DNA of 56,755 bases from RUG12461 sp045661345. Lineage in GTDB: Bacteria > Bacillota > Clostridia > Lachnospirales > Lachnospiraceae. A model generated the notes under the pieces. That model was not told where the DNA came from and ran no database searches. It saw only the letters and a list, made by a program, of their open reading frames with translations. Of this stretch, positions 16,881-25,479 are shown in pieces. The position numbers and the translations under genes were made by a program. The stretch's first letter is position 1. The number at the start of each line of letters is the position of its first letter. The stretch covers positions 1 to 56,755 of the forward strand of contig JAZRFM010000035.1 in the NCBI GenBank assembly GCA_045661345.1. The letters run 5' to 3'.

Positions 16881-17300
16881 ATGCCAACATTCAACCAGTT
16901 AGTACGCAAAGGACGTCAGACATCGGTGAAGAAGTCTACGGCGCCGGCTCTTCAGAGAGGTTACAATTCTCTTCAGAAGAAGTATACGGACGTTTCTTCT
17001 CCCCAGAAGAGAGGTGTCTGCACGGCAGTCAAAACTGCAACTCCGAAGAAGCCTAACTCGGCGCTCCGTAAGATCGCGAGAGTACGTCTTTCCAACGGGA
17101 TTGAAGTCACGAGCTACATTCCGGGCGAAGGTCACAATCTGCAGGAGCACAGCGTTGTGTTGATCCGCGGCGGAAGAGTAAAAGACCTTCCGGGTACCAG
17201 ATACCATATCATCCGTGGAACATTGGATACGGCCGGTGTCGCAAACCGTCGTCAGGCCCGTTCCAAGTATGGCGCAAAGCGGCCGAAGGAAGCAAAATAA
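16881..17300 (+). CDS. rpsL: Ribosomal protein S12
   Basis: This 139-residue protein contains the universally conserved TPKKPNSALRKIARVRLS and GEGHNLQEHSVVLIRGG, then VKDLPGTRYH. The Lys of PKKPNS and the Lys-Pro pair of KDLPG, which change in streptomycin-resistant strains, are wild type here. S12 sits at the decoding centre. AAGGAGGTG precedes the ATG. Confidence 0.98.
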   Translation: MPTFNQLVRKGRQTSVKKSTAPALQRGYNSLQKKYTDVSSPQKRGVCTAVKTATPKKPNSALRKIARVRLSNGIEVTSYIPGEGHNLQEHSVVLIRGGRVKDLPGTRYHIIRGTLDTAGVANRRQARSKYGAKRPKEAK

Positions 17301-17443
17301 GAGACACTGCATGATGGCAGTGTAATCAAAGGTTAGTGTTGGATATGTTTTTGCAGAAAGATATACCCGGCACCAAGCGTTAGCATCAATTCGCTGTGAC
17401 GCAGTACCGATGATTTAATTCTTTAATTAAGGAGGGAAGTAAA
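17301..17443 (+). other. rpsL-rpsG intergenic leader
   Basis: This 143-nt gap carries a 7-bp hairpin, ACACTGC (17304-17310) with GCAGTGT (17317-17323), just after the rpsL stop. There is no T run and no clear promoter, so rpsG probably shares the rpsL transcript. The remainder could hold the S7 autoregulatory site, but I cannot recognise it. Confidence 0.5.
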
Positions 17444-17914
17444 GTGCCACGTAAAGGACATACTCAGAAAAGAGACGTTTTGGCCGACCCGATCTACAAC
17501 AGCAAGGTTGTCACAAAGCTGATCAACAATATCATGCTGGATGGCAAGAAAGGTGTTGCACAAAAGATCGTGTACGGCGCGTTCTCAAAAGTTGAAGAGA
17601 AGACCGGAAAACCGGCTCTGGAGGTTTTTGAAGAGGCCATGAATAACGTTATGCCGATTCTGGAAGTAAAGGCAAGACGTATCGGTGGTGCGACCTATCA
17701 GGTGCCGATCGAAGTTCGTCCGGATCGCCGTCAGGCGCTGGGTCTTCGCTGGCTTACCACATTTTCCAGAAATCGTGGTGAGAAGACCATGGAAGACCGT
17801 CTGGCAAATGAGATCATGGATGCTGCAAACAACACCGGATCTTCTGTCAAAAGAAAAGAAGATATGCACAAGATGGCGGAAGCAAACAAGGCGTTTGCAC
17901 ATTACCGCTTCTAA
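17444..17914 (+). CDS. rpsG: Ribosomal protein S7
   Basis: The 156 residues start at GTG 17444 after GGAGGGAAG. Family motifs: MPRKGHTQKRDVLADPIYNS at the start, then VKARRIGGATYQVPIEVRP and RNRGEKTMEDRLANEIMDA. S7 nucleates assembly of the 30S head and contacts the E-site tRNA. The order rpsL-rpsG-fusA is the classical str operon. Confidence 0.98.
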   Translation: MPRKGHTQKRDVLADPIYNSKVVTKLINNIMLDGKKGVAQKIVYGAFSKVEEKTGKPALEVFEEAMNNVMPILEVKARRIGGATYQVPIEVRPDRRQALGLRWLTTFSRNRGEKTMEDRLANEIMDAANNTGSSVKRKEDMHKMAEANKAFAHYRF

Positions 17915-17935
17915 CAGTAACAGGAGGAAAAGATT

Positions 17936-20053
17936 TTGGCTGGAAGAGAATACCCGTTAGAGAGAACCAGAAATATCGGGATTATGGCTCATATCGACGC
18001 CGGGAAAACGACGCTGACAGAGCGTATTCTCTATTATACTGGTGTTAATTACAAAATCGGTGAAACCTACGAGGGTACTGCGACCATGGACTGGATGGAA
18101 CAGGAAGCCGAGAGAGGTATCACCATTACTTCCGCTGCAACCACCTGCCACTGGACGCTCCAGGAGAAGGCGAAACCGAAGCCGGGTGCCGAAGAGCATC
18201 GTATTAATATCATTGATACACCGGGACACGTAGACTTCACGGTTGAGGTAGAGAGGTCGCTTCGCGTGTTGGATGGTGCAGTCGGTGTGTTTGACGCGAA
18301 GGGCGGTGTGGAGCCGCAGTCAGAAAACGTCTGGAGACAGGCGGACACCTATAGTGTTCCCCGTATGGCGTTTGTAAACAAAATGGACATCCTCGGTGCG
18401 GATTTCTTCAATACGGTAAAGGAGATCGGCACAAAGCTCGGGAAAAATGCGGTTGTTACGCAGCTTCCCATTGGAAAAGAGGACTATTTCAAGGGCATCG
18501 TCGATCTGTTTGAGATGCAGGCCTACATCTATAATGATGCGAAGGGTGAGGACATTACGATCACCGATATCCCGGAGGATATGAAGGATGAGGCGGAGCA
18601 GTATCATACCGAGCTGGTGGAGAAGATCTGCGAGTTTGACGATGACCTGATGGAGAAGTATCTGGAAGGCGAGGAGCCGACCATCGAAGAACTGAAGGCA
18701 GGTCTTCGCAAAGGTACCATCAGCAATGCCGGCGTACCGGTATGCTGCGGATCCGCCCATCAGAACAAGGGAATCCAGAAGCTGATCGATGCCGTGGTTG
18801 AATTTATGCCGGCACCGACGGACATCCCCGCAATCAAGGGGACCGATCTGGACGGCAACGAAATCGAGCGTCATGCTACCGATGATGAGCCGTTTGCAGC
18901 GCTGGCCTTCAAGATCATGGCAGATCCCTTTGTAGGAAAGCTTGCATTCTTCCGTGTTTATTCCGGAACGGTCAATTCTGGCTCCTATGTATTGAATGCG
19001 ACAAAGGACAAAAAGGAGAGGATCGGACGTATCCTGCAGATGCACGCTAATAAGCGTTCCGAGCTGGATAAGGCATATTCCGGAGACATCGCGGCAGCGG
19101 TCGGCCTGAAGGTGACTGCCACCGGTGATACGCTTTGTGACGAGCAGCATCCCGTGATCCTGGAGTCCATGGAATTCCCGGAGCCGGTTATCGAGCTTGC
19201 GATCGAGCCCAAGACCAAGGCCGGTCAGCAGAAGATGGGCGAAGCCCTTGCGAAGCTGGCAGAAGAGGATCCCACATTCCGCGCACATACCAACGAAGAG
19301 ACCGGTCAGACCATTATTGCCGGTATGGGAGAGCTTCATCTGGAGATCATCGTGGACAGACTGCTTCGTGAGTACAAGGTGGAAGCGAATGTCGGTGCGC
19401 CGCAGGTTGCTTACAAGGAAACCTTCACAAAGACCGTGGAACAGGAGTACAAATATGCAAAGCAGTCCGGTGGACGCGGTCAGTACGGACACTGTAAGGT
19501 ACGCTTTGAGCCGATGGACGCAAATGCGGAGGAGACCTTTAAATTTGAGTCCGCTGTCGTCGGCGGCGCGATCCCGAAGGAGTACATCCCGGCAGTCGGG
19601 GAAGGTATTGAGGAAGCCGCACAGGCCGGTATTCTGGCCGGATTCCCGGTGCTTGGCATCCATGCGACAGTCTTCGACGGCAGCTACCATGAGGTAGACT
19701 CCTCGGAAATGGCTTTCCATATCGCCGGTTCCATGTGTTTCAAGGAAGCCATGCAGAAGGCTGATCCCACGTTGCTTGAGCCCATTATGAAGGTGGAAGT
19801 GACCATGCCGGAAGAGTACATGGGCGACGTAATCGGCGATATCAATTCCCGCCGCGGGCAGATCGAAGGGATGGAGGACGTCGGAAACGGCAAGCTCGTC
19901 AAAGCACATGTGCCGCTGGCAGAAATGTTCGGCTATTCCACAGATCTTCGTTCGGCGACACAGGGACGCGGCAACTACTCCATGTTTTTCGAGAAGTATG
20001 CGCCGGCACCGAAGTCCGTGACGGACAAGATCATAGCAGACAAGAAGAAGTAA
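17936..20053 (+). CDS. fusA: Elongation factor G
   Basis: The 705 residues start at TTG 17936, preceded by AGGAGG. G1 is AHIDAGKTT, G3 is DTPGHVDF and G4 is NKMD; the Thr-containing effector region and domain IV-V motifs (GRGQYGHCKVRFEP, then DINSRRGQIEGME) are present. It catalyses translocation and, with RRF, ribosome recycling. Length is normal for a single-copy bacterial EF-G. Confidence 0.98.
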   Translation: MAGREYPLERTRNIGIMAHIDAGKTTLTERILYYTGVNYKIGETYEGTATMDWMEQEAERGITITSAATTCHWTLQEKAKPKPGAEEHRINIIDTPGHVDFTVEVERSLRVLDGAVGVFDAKGGVEPQSENVWRQADTYSVPRMAFVNKMDILGADFFNTVKEIGTKLGKNAVVTQLPIGKEDYFKGIVDLFEMQAYIYNDAKGEDITITDIPEDMKDEAEQYHTELVEKICEFDDDLMEKYLEGEEPTIEELKAGLRKGTISNAGVPVCCGSAHQNKGIQKLIDAVVEFMPAPTDIPAIKGTDLDGNEIERHATDDEPFAALAFKIMADPFVGKLAFFRVYSGTVNSGSYVLNATKDKKERIGRILQMHANKRSELDKAYSGDIAAAVGLKVTATGDTLCDEQHPVILESMEFPEPVIELAIEPKTKAGQQKMGEALAKLAEEDPTFRAHTNEETGQTIIAGMGELHLEIIVDRLLREYKVEANVGAPQVAYKETFTKTVEQEYKYAKQSGGRGQYGHCKVRFEPMDANAEETFKFESAVVGGAIPKEYIPAVGEGIEEAAQAGILAGFPVLGIHATVFDGSYHEVDSSEMAFHIAGSMCFKEAMQKADPTLLEPIMKVEVTMPEEYMGDVIGDINSRRGQIEGMEDVGNGKLVKAHVPLAEMFGYSTDLRSATQGRGNYSMFFEKYAPAPKSVTDKIIADKKK

Positions 20054-20104
20054 TAAAAAAGTATCGTGAACACATTAAAATAATTTGTTTCCTATAACTA
20101 ATGC

Positions 20105-20133
20105 TTGAAAAATAAGAATATTTTTTATATAAT
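20105..20133 (+). promoter_or_regulatory. tuf promoter flanked by inverted repeats
   Basis: TTGAAA (20105-20110), 17 nt rich in A/T, and TATAAT (20128-20133). The inverted repeat ATGCTTGA (20101-20108) / TCAAGCAT (20133-20140) brackets the promoter, overlapping both boxes. Confidence 0.75.
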
Positions 20134-20158
20134 CAAGCATAGCGTATTAAGAACAAAA

Positions 20159-20179
20159 GTAAACCGGAGAGAGGTTTAC
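20159..20179 (+). promoter_or_regulatory. Stem-loop in the tuf leader
   Basis: GTAAACC (20159-20165) pairs with GGTTTAC (20173-20179) around a GGAGAGA loop. The hairpin ends just before the GAAGGAG ribosome site. The loop itself resembles a Shine-Dalgarno sequence. It may protect the 5' end of this abundant message. Confidence 0.5.
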
Positions 20180-20192
20180 GGAAGGAGAAAAA

Positions 20193-21380
20193 ATGGCTAA
20201 AGCAAAATTTGAAAGAACCAAACCGCATTGTAACATCGGTACCATCGGTCACGTAGACCATGGTAAGACCACTCTCACCGCAGCTATTACGAAGGTGCTT
20301 TCCGAGAGAGTTGCAGGAAACGTTGCAACGGATTTTGAAAACATCGACAAAGCTCCTGAAGAGAGAGAAAGAGGTATCACGATCTCTACCGCTCACGTTG
20401 AGTATGAGACCGAGAAGAGACATTACGCACACGTTGACTGCCCCGGTCATGCTGACTATGTCAAGAACATGATCACCGGTGCTGCACAGATGGACGGTGC
20501 GATCCTCGTTGTAGCCGCTACCGACGGTGTGATGGCGCAGACCAAGGAGCACATCCTTCTGTCCCGTCAGGTAGGTGTTCCGTACATTGTTGTATTCCTG
20601 AACAAGTGCGATATGGTTGACGATCCGGAGCTGATCGAGCTCGTAGAGATGGAAGTGACCGAGCAGCTTGAGGAGTATGGATTCAAGGATTGCCCGATTA
20701 TCAAGGGTTCCGCCCTGAAGGCACTTGAGGATCCGTCCGGCGAGTGGGGCGACAAGATCATGGAGCTCATGAGCAAGGTAGATGAATATATTCCGGATCC
20801 GCAGCGTGAGACCGACAAGCCGTTCCTGATGGCTGTTGAGGACGTATTCACCATCACCGGTCGTGGTACCGTTGCTACCGGCCGTGTAGAGCGTGGTACG
20901 CTGCACCTGAACGAGGAGCTTGAGATCCTCGGCGTCAAGGAAGATGTGCAGAAGACCGTTGTTACCGGTATCGAGATGTTCAGAAAGCAGCTGGATGAGG
21001 CTATGGCCGGCGACAACATCGGTGCTCTTCTTCGTGGTATCGACCGCGACAAGATCGAGCGTGGACAGGTTCTGGCAAAGCCGGGTACCGTTACCTGCCA
21101 TCGTAAGTTTACGGCACAGGTATACGTTCTGACCAAGGATGAGGGTGGCCGTCATACACCGTTCTTCAACAACTATCGTCCGCAGTTCTATTTCCGTACC
21201 ACGGACGTTACCGGTGTTTGCAACCTTCCGGCCGGCACAGAGATGTGCATGCCTGGCGACAACATTGAGATGACCATCGAGCTGATTCATCCGGTCGCTA
21301 TGGAGCAGGGTCTTACCTTCGCTATCCGTGAAGGTGGCCGTACCGTAGGGTCCGGTCGTATCGCTTCCATCATCGAGTAA
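20193..21380 (+). CDS. tuf: Elongation factor Tu
   Basis: This 395-residue protein has G1 GHVDHGKTT (19-27), the effector segment RERGITISTAHVEY, G3 DCPGHADYVKNM and G4 NKCD. Domains II and III are complete, to the closing GGRTVGSGRI. It delivers aminoacyl-tRNA to the A-site. It has its own promoter and terminator, which allows expression above the level of the str operon. Codon choice is biased (GGT, GTA, ATC), as expected for a very highly expressed gene. Confidence 0.98.
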   Translation: MAKAKFERTKPHCNIGTIGHVDHGKTTLTAAITKVLSERVAGNVATDFENIDKAPEERERGITISTAHVEYETEKRHYAHVDCPGHADYVKNMITGAAQMDGAILVVAATDGVMAQTKEHILLSRQVGVPYIVVFLNKCDMVDDPELIELVEMEVTEQLEEYGFKDCPIIKGSALKALEDPSGEWGDKIMELMSKVDEYIPDPQRETDKPFLMAVEDVFTITGRGTVATGRVERGTLHLNEELEILGVKEDVQKTVVTGIEMFRKQLDEAMAGDNIGALLRGIDRDKIERGQVLAKPGTVTCHRKFTAQVYVLTKDEGGRHTPFFNNYRPQFYFRTTDVTGVCNLPAGTEMCMPGDNIEMTIELIHPVAMEQGLTFAIREGGRTVGSGRIASIIE

Positions 21381-21424
21381 TCGGAAGCAAAGAAATACGT
21401 ACGCATAAAGCGAACCGTGTCATC

Positions 21425-21455
21425 AAAACTCCCGGGAAATTCCCGGGAGTTTTTT
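21425..21455 (+). terminator. Intrinsic terminator after tuf
   Basis: AAAACTCCCGGGAA (21425-21438) and TTCCCGGGAGTTTT (21440-21453) form a 14-bp near-perfect palindrome running into T6. The complementary strand has a similar A/T layout, so it may work in both directions. Confidence 0.92.
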
Positions 21456-21472
21456 AATGGGATCGTTTTTCA

Positions 21473-21500
21473 GGGAAAGACAGAATAATCAGTCTTTCCC
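21473..21500. repeat. Inverted repeat between tuf and the small unknown gene
   Basis: GGGAAAGAC (21473-21481) and GTCTTTCCC (21492-21500) form a 9-bp inverted repeat with a 10-nt loop. ACTTTTTT follows after four bases, so it could be a second, weaker terminator behind tuf. Confidence 0.4.
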
Positions 21501-21517
21501 TAGTACTTTTTTCATGG

Positions 21518-21546
21518 TTGAGGAATCTGACCTCCTGTCCGATAAT
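21518..21546 (+). promoter_or_regulatory. Candidate promoter of the small unknown gene
   Basis: TTGAGG (21518-21523), 17 nt and GATAAT (21541-21546) lie between the tuf terminator and the gene starting at 21669. Confidence 0.5.
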
Positions 21547-21668
21547 ATCTATAACAAAAATCACAATATCTGGTGAGAATGGATGAGGACACACAAGATA
21601 TCGCCCGCCCGGAGATCGCAGTAAGGCAGCGGATGGCATTGGGCGGAGAGAGTACAGGAGGTACGCAT

Positions 21669-21947
21669 ATGATCATGGAAGTCACACCGGTGAGCCCATA
21701 TTCAACATCTTCACAGGAAGGACAAAGAGAAGCATTCTATTACCAGACACCGCGACGTACGCCGCTTTCTTTCGGCTCCATGCTGGCGGACGAGGAAGAA
21801 AAGCTGGCGGTATCCGCACCGCTCCCGAGAGCAGATGAGTTTCGGAATCCGGTTCCGGAGGAGACACATTACGCGCTGACGGAGCAGGAGCTGGAGGAAA
21901 GTCTGGCAAAGCTGCTTCATTATGCAGGGTTGGACGGTCTCGAATAA
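21669..21947 (+). CDS. Small conserved-looking protein of unknown function
   Basis: This is a 92-residue protein. The ATG at 21669 follows AGGAGG at a good distance; a frame extending upstream to 21573 lacks a site. The protein is soluble and acidic, with a Tyr/Pro-rich middle (YYQTPRRTPLSFGSMLADEE) and a C-terminal helix (LTEQELEESLAKLLHYAGL). The FGSMLADEE-type segment recalls short anchoring motifs of flagellar or secretion-related small proteins, but I cannot assign a family. It has its own promoter and a strong terminator, which supports it being a real gene. Confidence 0.6.
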   Translation: MIMEVTPVSPYSTSSQEGQREAFYYQTPRRTPLSFGSMLADEEEKLAVSAPLPRADEFRNPVPEETHYALTEQELEESLAKLLHYAGLDGLE

Positions 21948-21981
21948 AGACTACAGAGCAGATGAAGTGTATGAATGGCGA

Positions 21982-22015
21982 AACACCACCGAAAAAATGT
22001 CGGTGGTGTTTTTTT
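21982..22015 (+). terminator. Intrinsic terminator after the small unknown gene
   Basis: AACACCACCGA (21982-21992) pairs with TCGGTGGTGTT (22000-22010) and is followed by T5 within a T7 run. Clean hairpin with a 7-nt loop. Confidence 0.92.
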
Positions 22016-22092
22016 GGCATAGATGCTAAAATAACAGAGGATTTCGGGATCATGTCGAAATCCCGTAAAAAAAGAAAAGGAAGTGACACGAG

Positions 22093-23451
22093 ATGTCAGT
22101 AGCACAAGTGGTGGCGGTGGCCATTTTTATCGTCATGTTTATCATGGTCGTCTGGGACAAGATCGAGCGTCAGTATGTGACGCTGGGGTGCGGTCTGCTC
22201 ACCCTGATCTTTGTGTTCGGGGTAGCGATGCAAAGCCCCGGAGCGGCATGGGAGACCCTGAATTTTGGCAGTATCTTCAGGCTGGATTTCTGGTATGCCG
22301 CAGGGGGAGAAGCCTCGGAGAGTGCGGGCGTCAACTGGGCGACGATCATTTTCCTTCTGGGCATGATGATCATGGTGGAGGGCATGGCACGGACGGGCTT
22401 TTTCCGCTGGCTTTGCATGGTGTTTGCGAAGGCGGTGAACTATAAGCCGATCCCGTTGTTTGTTGCGTTTATGATTATGTCAGCAGGTCTTGCGATGTTT
22501 ATCGACAGCATTACGGTCATTCTGTTCCTTGCTGCGGTGACTGTAGAGCTTGCGCAGCTGCTAAAGATCGATCCGGTACCCATGATCCTGTCAGAGATTT
22601 TTTGCGCGAATCTGGGCGGTTCCGCTACGATGTGCGGGGATCCGCCCAATATTATCATCGGCACTGCACTGGGTCTTTCCTTCGGACAGTTCGTGGTCAA
22701 TACAGGTCTGATTGCACTGATATCACTGGGCGTTGTGCTCATCTATTATTTTATGGTTTTCCGGAAAGAACTGATCGCGGAGGAACGGGATACGGTAGAT
22801 GTAACGAAGATGCCGAGCCCTAAAGAGGCAATCGTTGATCGAAAGGGCTTTTTTGTCAGCTGTGTGATTTTTGGCTGCGCCGTGGTTCTCTTGATCACCC
22901 ACGCTCAGACAGGCCTGTCGGTAGCCTTTATCGGCGCGTTTATATCCATCGTGACCCTGATTGCCGGCGGCAGGCATATTCCTGAGATCATCAAGCGTGT
23001 GGACTTTAAGACATTGCTGTTTTTCATCGGCCTGTTTATCGTTGTCGGCGGACTGGAGCAGACCGGGGTGCTGGAATTGATCGCAGGTCTGATCGGGAAG
23101 ATGTCCGGAGGCAATCCGTATGTGATGATTGCGATCATTATCTGGGTTTCCGCCATTGCCAGCGCCTTTGTGGATAATATTCCCTTTGCAGCGACCATGG
23201 TGCCTGTGATCCGGAGCCTGTCCGTTACCATGGGCGTGGATATTCATACCCTCGCATGGACCCTTGCGATGGGAACGGATATCGGCGGCAGTGCGACGCC
23301 GATCGGTGCTTCCGCAAACGTTGTAGGAACATCCGTCGCAGCCAAGAGCGGTTATCCCATCAGTTGGAAGCGGTATCTGAAAACCTCCGCACCGGCGACG
23401 GTCATTGTGATCACCATTTCCATGCTGATCATCTTTATAAGATATTTATAA
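22093..23451 (+). CDS. SLC13/ArsB-type (IT superfamily) permease
   Basis: This 452-residue protein has about 11-12 membrane segments and two repeat-like conserved loops: NLGGSATMCGDPPNIIIG and TDIGGSATPIGASANVVG. These Gly-Asp/Asn-Pro hairpins form the substrate site of the ion-transporter superfamily (ArsB, NhaD, CitM and P-protein relatives). An arylated substrate claim would be premature; anions, citrate-like acids or Na+/H+ exchange are all possible. A central hydrophilic loop lies at about 215-250. It is the first gene after the terminator, with AAGGAAG upstream. A cytidylate-kinase-like gene follows 28 nt later. Confidence 0.85.
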   Translation: MSVAQVVAVAIFIVMFIMVVWDKIERQYVTLGCGLLTLIFVFGVAMQSPGAAWETLNFGSIFRLDFWYAAGGEASESAGVNWATIIFLLGMMIMVEGMARTGFFRWLCMVFAKAVNYKPIPLFVAFMIMSAGLAMFIDSITVILFLAAVTVELAQLLKIDPVPMILSEIFCANLGGSATMCGDPPNIIIGTALGLSFGQFVVNTGLIALISLGVVLIYYFMVFRKELIAEERDTVDVTKMPSPKEAIVDRKGFFVSCVIFGCAVVLLITHAQTGLSVAFIGAFISIVTLIAGGRHIPEIIKRVDFKTLLFFIGLFIVVGGLEQTGVLELIAGLIGKMSGGNPYVMIAIIIWVSAIASAFVDNIPFAATMVPVIRSLSVTMGVDIHTLAWTLAMGTDIGGSATPIGASANVVGTSVAAKSGYPISWKRYLKTSAPATVIVITISMLIIFIRYL

Positions 23452-23478
23452 AACTGGATTTAATAAGGAGGAGATATC

Positions 23479-24075
23479 ATGGAAAAACAACTTCTGGTGT
23501 CTATCAGCCGTACGTATGGAAGCGGCGGACATGCGATAGCTGCAGAAATAGCCAAGGATCTGGGACTTCCCCTGTATGATCGGAACCTCCTGGAAAAGAT
23601 GGCGGATGAGAGAGTAATCAAAAATGACGAGTTCCGCAAGGTGGATGACCGGCCGCATATTTGGATGTATAGCCGGAAAGTCCGCGGTTACTCCAACTCT
23701 CTGGAGGAGAATCTGCTGGAGCTGCAATTTGAATACCTGAAAAAGAAGGCAGAGGAAGGGGAATCCTTCGTGATTGTAGGCCGCTGCTCGGAAACGGCAC
23801 TGCAGGCCTATGAGGGGCTGATCACTGTTTTTATCAACGGAGACAGAGATGCAAGACTGGAGCGGATCATGTCGATCCAGAAGCTCAACGGGAAGGATGC
23901 GGCAAATAAGATCAAGCGGGTGGATCGCACGAGGAAGATGTACCATGATCGTTTCGGGAAAAAGGGATGGGGAGACTCTTCAGCCTATGATTTATGCATC
24001 AACAGCACCAAACTCGGGATTGAGGGAACTGCCCGGATGCTGGAGAAATACATTGAAGCACGCCGGGAATTATGA
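23479..24075 (+). CDS. Cytidylate kinase-like family protein
   Basis: This 198-residue protein has an N-terminal P-loop of the variant type (SRTYGSGGHAIA, residues 9-20), then YDRNLLEKM and IVGRCSETAL, the pattern of Pfam Cytidylate_kin2. These proteins differ from Cmk proper and are often found beside transporters or CBS proteins in Lachnospiraceae; their substrate is not established. The Arg-rich region RVDRTRKMYHDRF resembles the LID of nucleoside monophosphate kinases. AGGAGGAGA precedes the start. Genes on both sides encode membrane transport-type proteins, so the three may share a transcript. Confidence 0.85.
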   Translation: MEKQLLVSISRTYGSGGHAIAAEIAKDLGLPLYDRNLLEKMADERVIKNDEFRKVDDRPHIWMYSRKVRGYSNSLEENLLELQFEYLKKKAEEGESFVIVGRCSETALQAYEGLITVFINGDRDARLERIMSIQKLNGKDAANKIKRVDRTRKMYHDRFGKKGWGDSSAYDLCINSTKLGIEGTARMLEKYIEARREL

Positions 24076-24111
24076 TAGAATAATTCTACTAATGGCGAAA
24101 CGGAGTGACGT

Positions 24112-25434
24112 GTGACGGAATTGGATACGAACATCATTCTTGAGATTCTTGTATTGATCGTTCTTTTGCTCCTGTCTGCTTTCTTTTCTTCTGCAGAGAC
24201 GGCGTTCACGACAGTCAGCCGCATTCGGATGCGGACACTGGCGGAGGACGGAGACAAACGGGCTGCAAAGGTTCTGAAGATCAAAGACCAGGGACCCAAG
24301 ATGCTCAGTGCCATTCTGATTGGAAATAATGTAGTAAATCTTTCTGCATCCGCCCTGACCACGACTATCGTGATGCATGTGAGCGGAGGCGTCGCAACTG
24401 CAATTGCCACCGGTATTCTGACACTTCTGATCCTGATCTTCGGGGAGATCTCGCCGAAAACCATCGCGATGGTGCGTGCGGAGAAGCTTGCTAAGAACTA
24501 TGCCTCGTTCTTATATGCGATCATGGTGGTTCTGACGCCGGTGATTATTGCGATCAATTTTCTCTCCGGTTTGTTTTTGCGGCTTTTCGGCATCAAGGAA
24601 GGGGCGAAGGTAGAGCCGATCACAGAGGATGAGCTCCGTACCATCGTGGATGTAAGCCAGGAAAACGGTATCATCGAAAACGAGGAACGGGACATCATCC
24701 AGAAGCTTTTTGATTTCACCGATGCAAAGGTGCAGGAAGTGATGGTTCCGCGCAACCACATGACCTACACGGATGTGACGGTAGGATATGACGAGCTCTT
24801 CGAGCTGTTCCGCAATTCCCACTTTTCAAGACTTCCTGTTTGTGAAGAGAACACCGATGATGTAGTGGGGATTATCTATCTGAAGGATCTGGTCTTTTTT
24901 GAAGACAGAGGGCATTTTTCCGCGCGGGATGTGATGCGGGAGCCCTTCTACACCTATGAGAACAAAAATACGGCAGAGCTTCTTGCGGAGATGCGGGCTG
25001 CTTCCATCAGTATCGCCATCGTGCTGGATGAGTACGGCGCGACCGCCGGGATGATCTCTCTGGAGGATCTTCTGGAGGAAATCGTCGGCGATATCCATGA
25101 CGAATACGATGAGAATGAAGAAGAGGATATCCGCCTGGTGAAGGAACGGGAATATCTCATCCGCGGTGCTGCGAACCTGGAGGATGTCTGTGAGGAACTG
25201 ACGCTCCCCTTTAAGAGTGAGGACTCGGATTCGGTGGGAGGTTTTCTGCTGGAGCTTTTGGGACATGTTCCGGAAGAGGGAGAGGAAGTCAGGACAGAGG
25301 GAGGTTATGTCCTGTCTGTAGATAAAATGGAAGGGCGCAGTATTTCTGTGGTACGGCTTCTGATTCCGGAAAAGGAGGAGGAAACCGAACAGGGAGAAGG
25401 AAAAGAAGAAGAAACCGAGGGAAAACAGGGGTAA
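24112..25434 (+). CDS. CNNM/HlyC-CorC-type membrane protein (DUF21-CBS-CorC_C)
   Basis: The 440 residues start at GTG 24112 with ACGGAG upstream. The DUF21 domain has four hydrophobic segments (residues 8-155; SAFFSSAETAFTTVSR, then NNVVNLSASALTTT and FGEISPKTIA). It is followed by a CBS pair (VPRNHMTYTD, then ASISIAIVLDEYG with TAGMISLEDLLEEIVGDI) and a CorC_HlyC domain. Relatives export Mg2+ or Co2+; the old name hemolysin is misleading. The last 20 residues are Glu/Lys-rich and probably disordered. No terminator is obvious before the isomerase gene 45 nt downstream. Confidence 0.92.
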   Translation: MTELDTNIILEILVLIVLLLLSAFFSSAETAFTTVSRIRMRTLAEDGDKRAAKVLKIKDQGPKMLSAILIGNNVVNLSASALTTTIVMHVSGGVATAIATGILTLLILIFGEISPKTIAMVRAEKLAKNYASFLYAIMVVLTPVIIAINFLSGLFLRLFGIKEGAKVEPITEDELRTIVDVSQENGIIENEERDIIQKLFDFTDAKVQEVMVPRNHMTYTDVTVGYDELFELFRNSHFSRLPVCEENTDDVVGIIYLKDLVFFEDRGHFSARDVMREPFYTYENKNTAELLAEMRAASISIAIVLDEYGATAGMISLEDLLEEIVGDIHDEYDENEEEDIRLVKEREYLIRGAANLEDVCEELTLPFKSEDSDSVGGFLLELLGHVPEEGEEVRTEGGYVLSVDKMEGRSISVVRLLIPEKEEETEQGEGKEEETEGKQG

Positions 25435-25479
25435 AGAGCAAAATTAAATTTTAATATAATAAAACAGGAGGGATTTACC

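Noticed and set aside
18320..19909. Minus-strand frame of 529 codons opposite fusA
   Set aside because: It is an antisense shadow of EF-G with no start signal.
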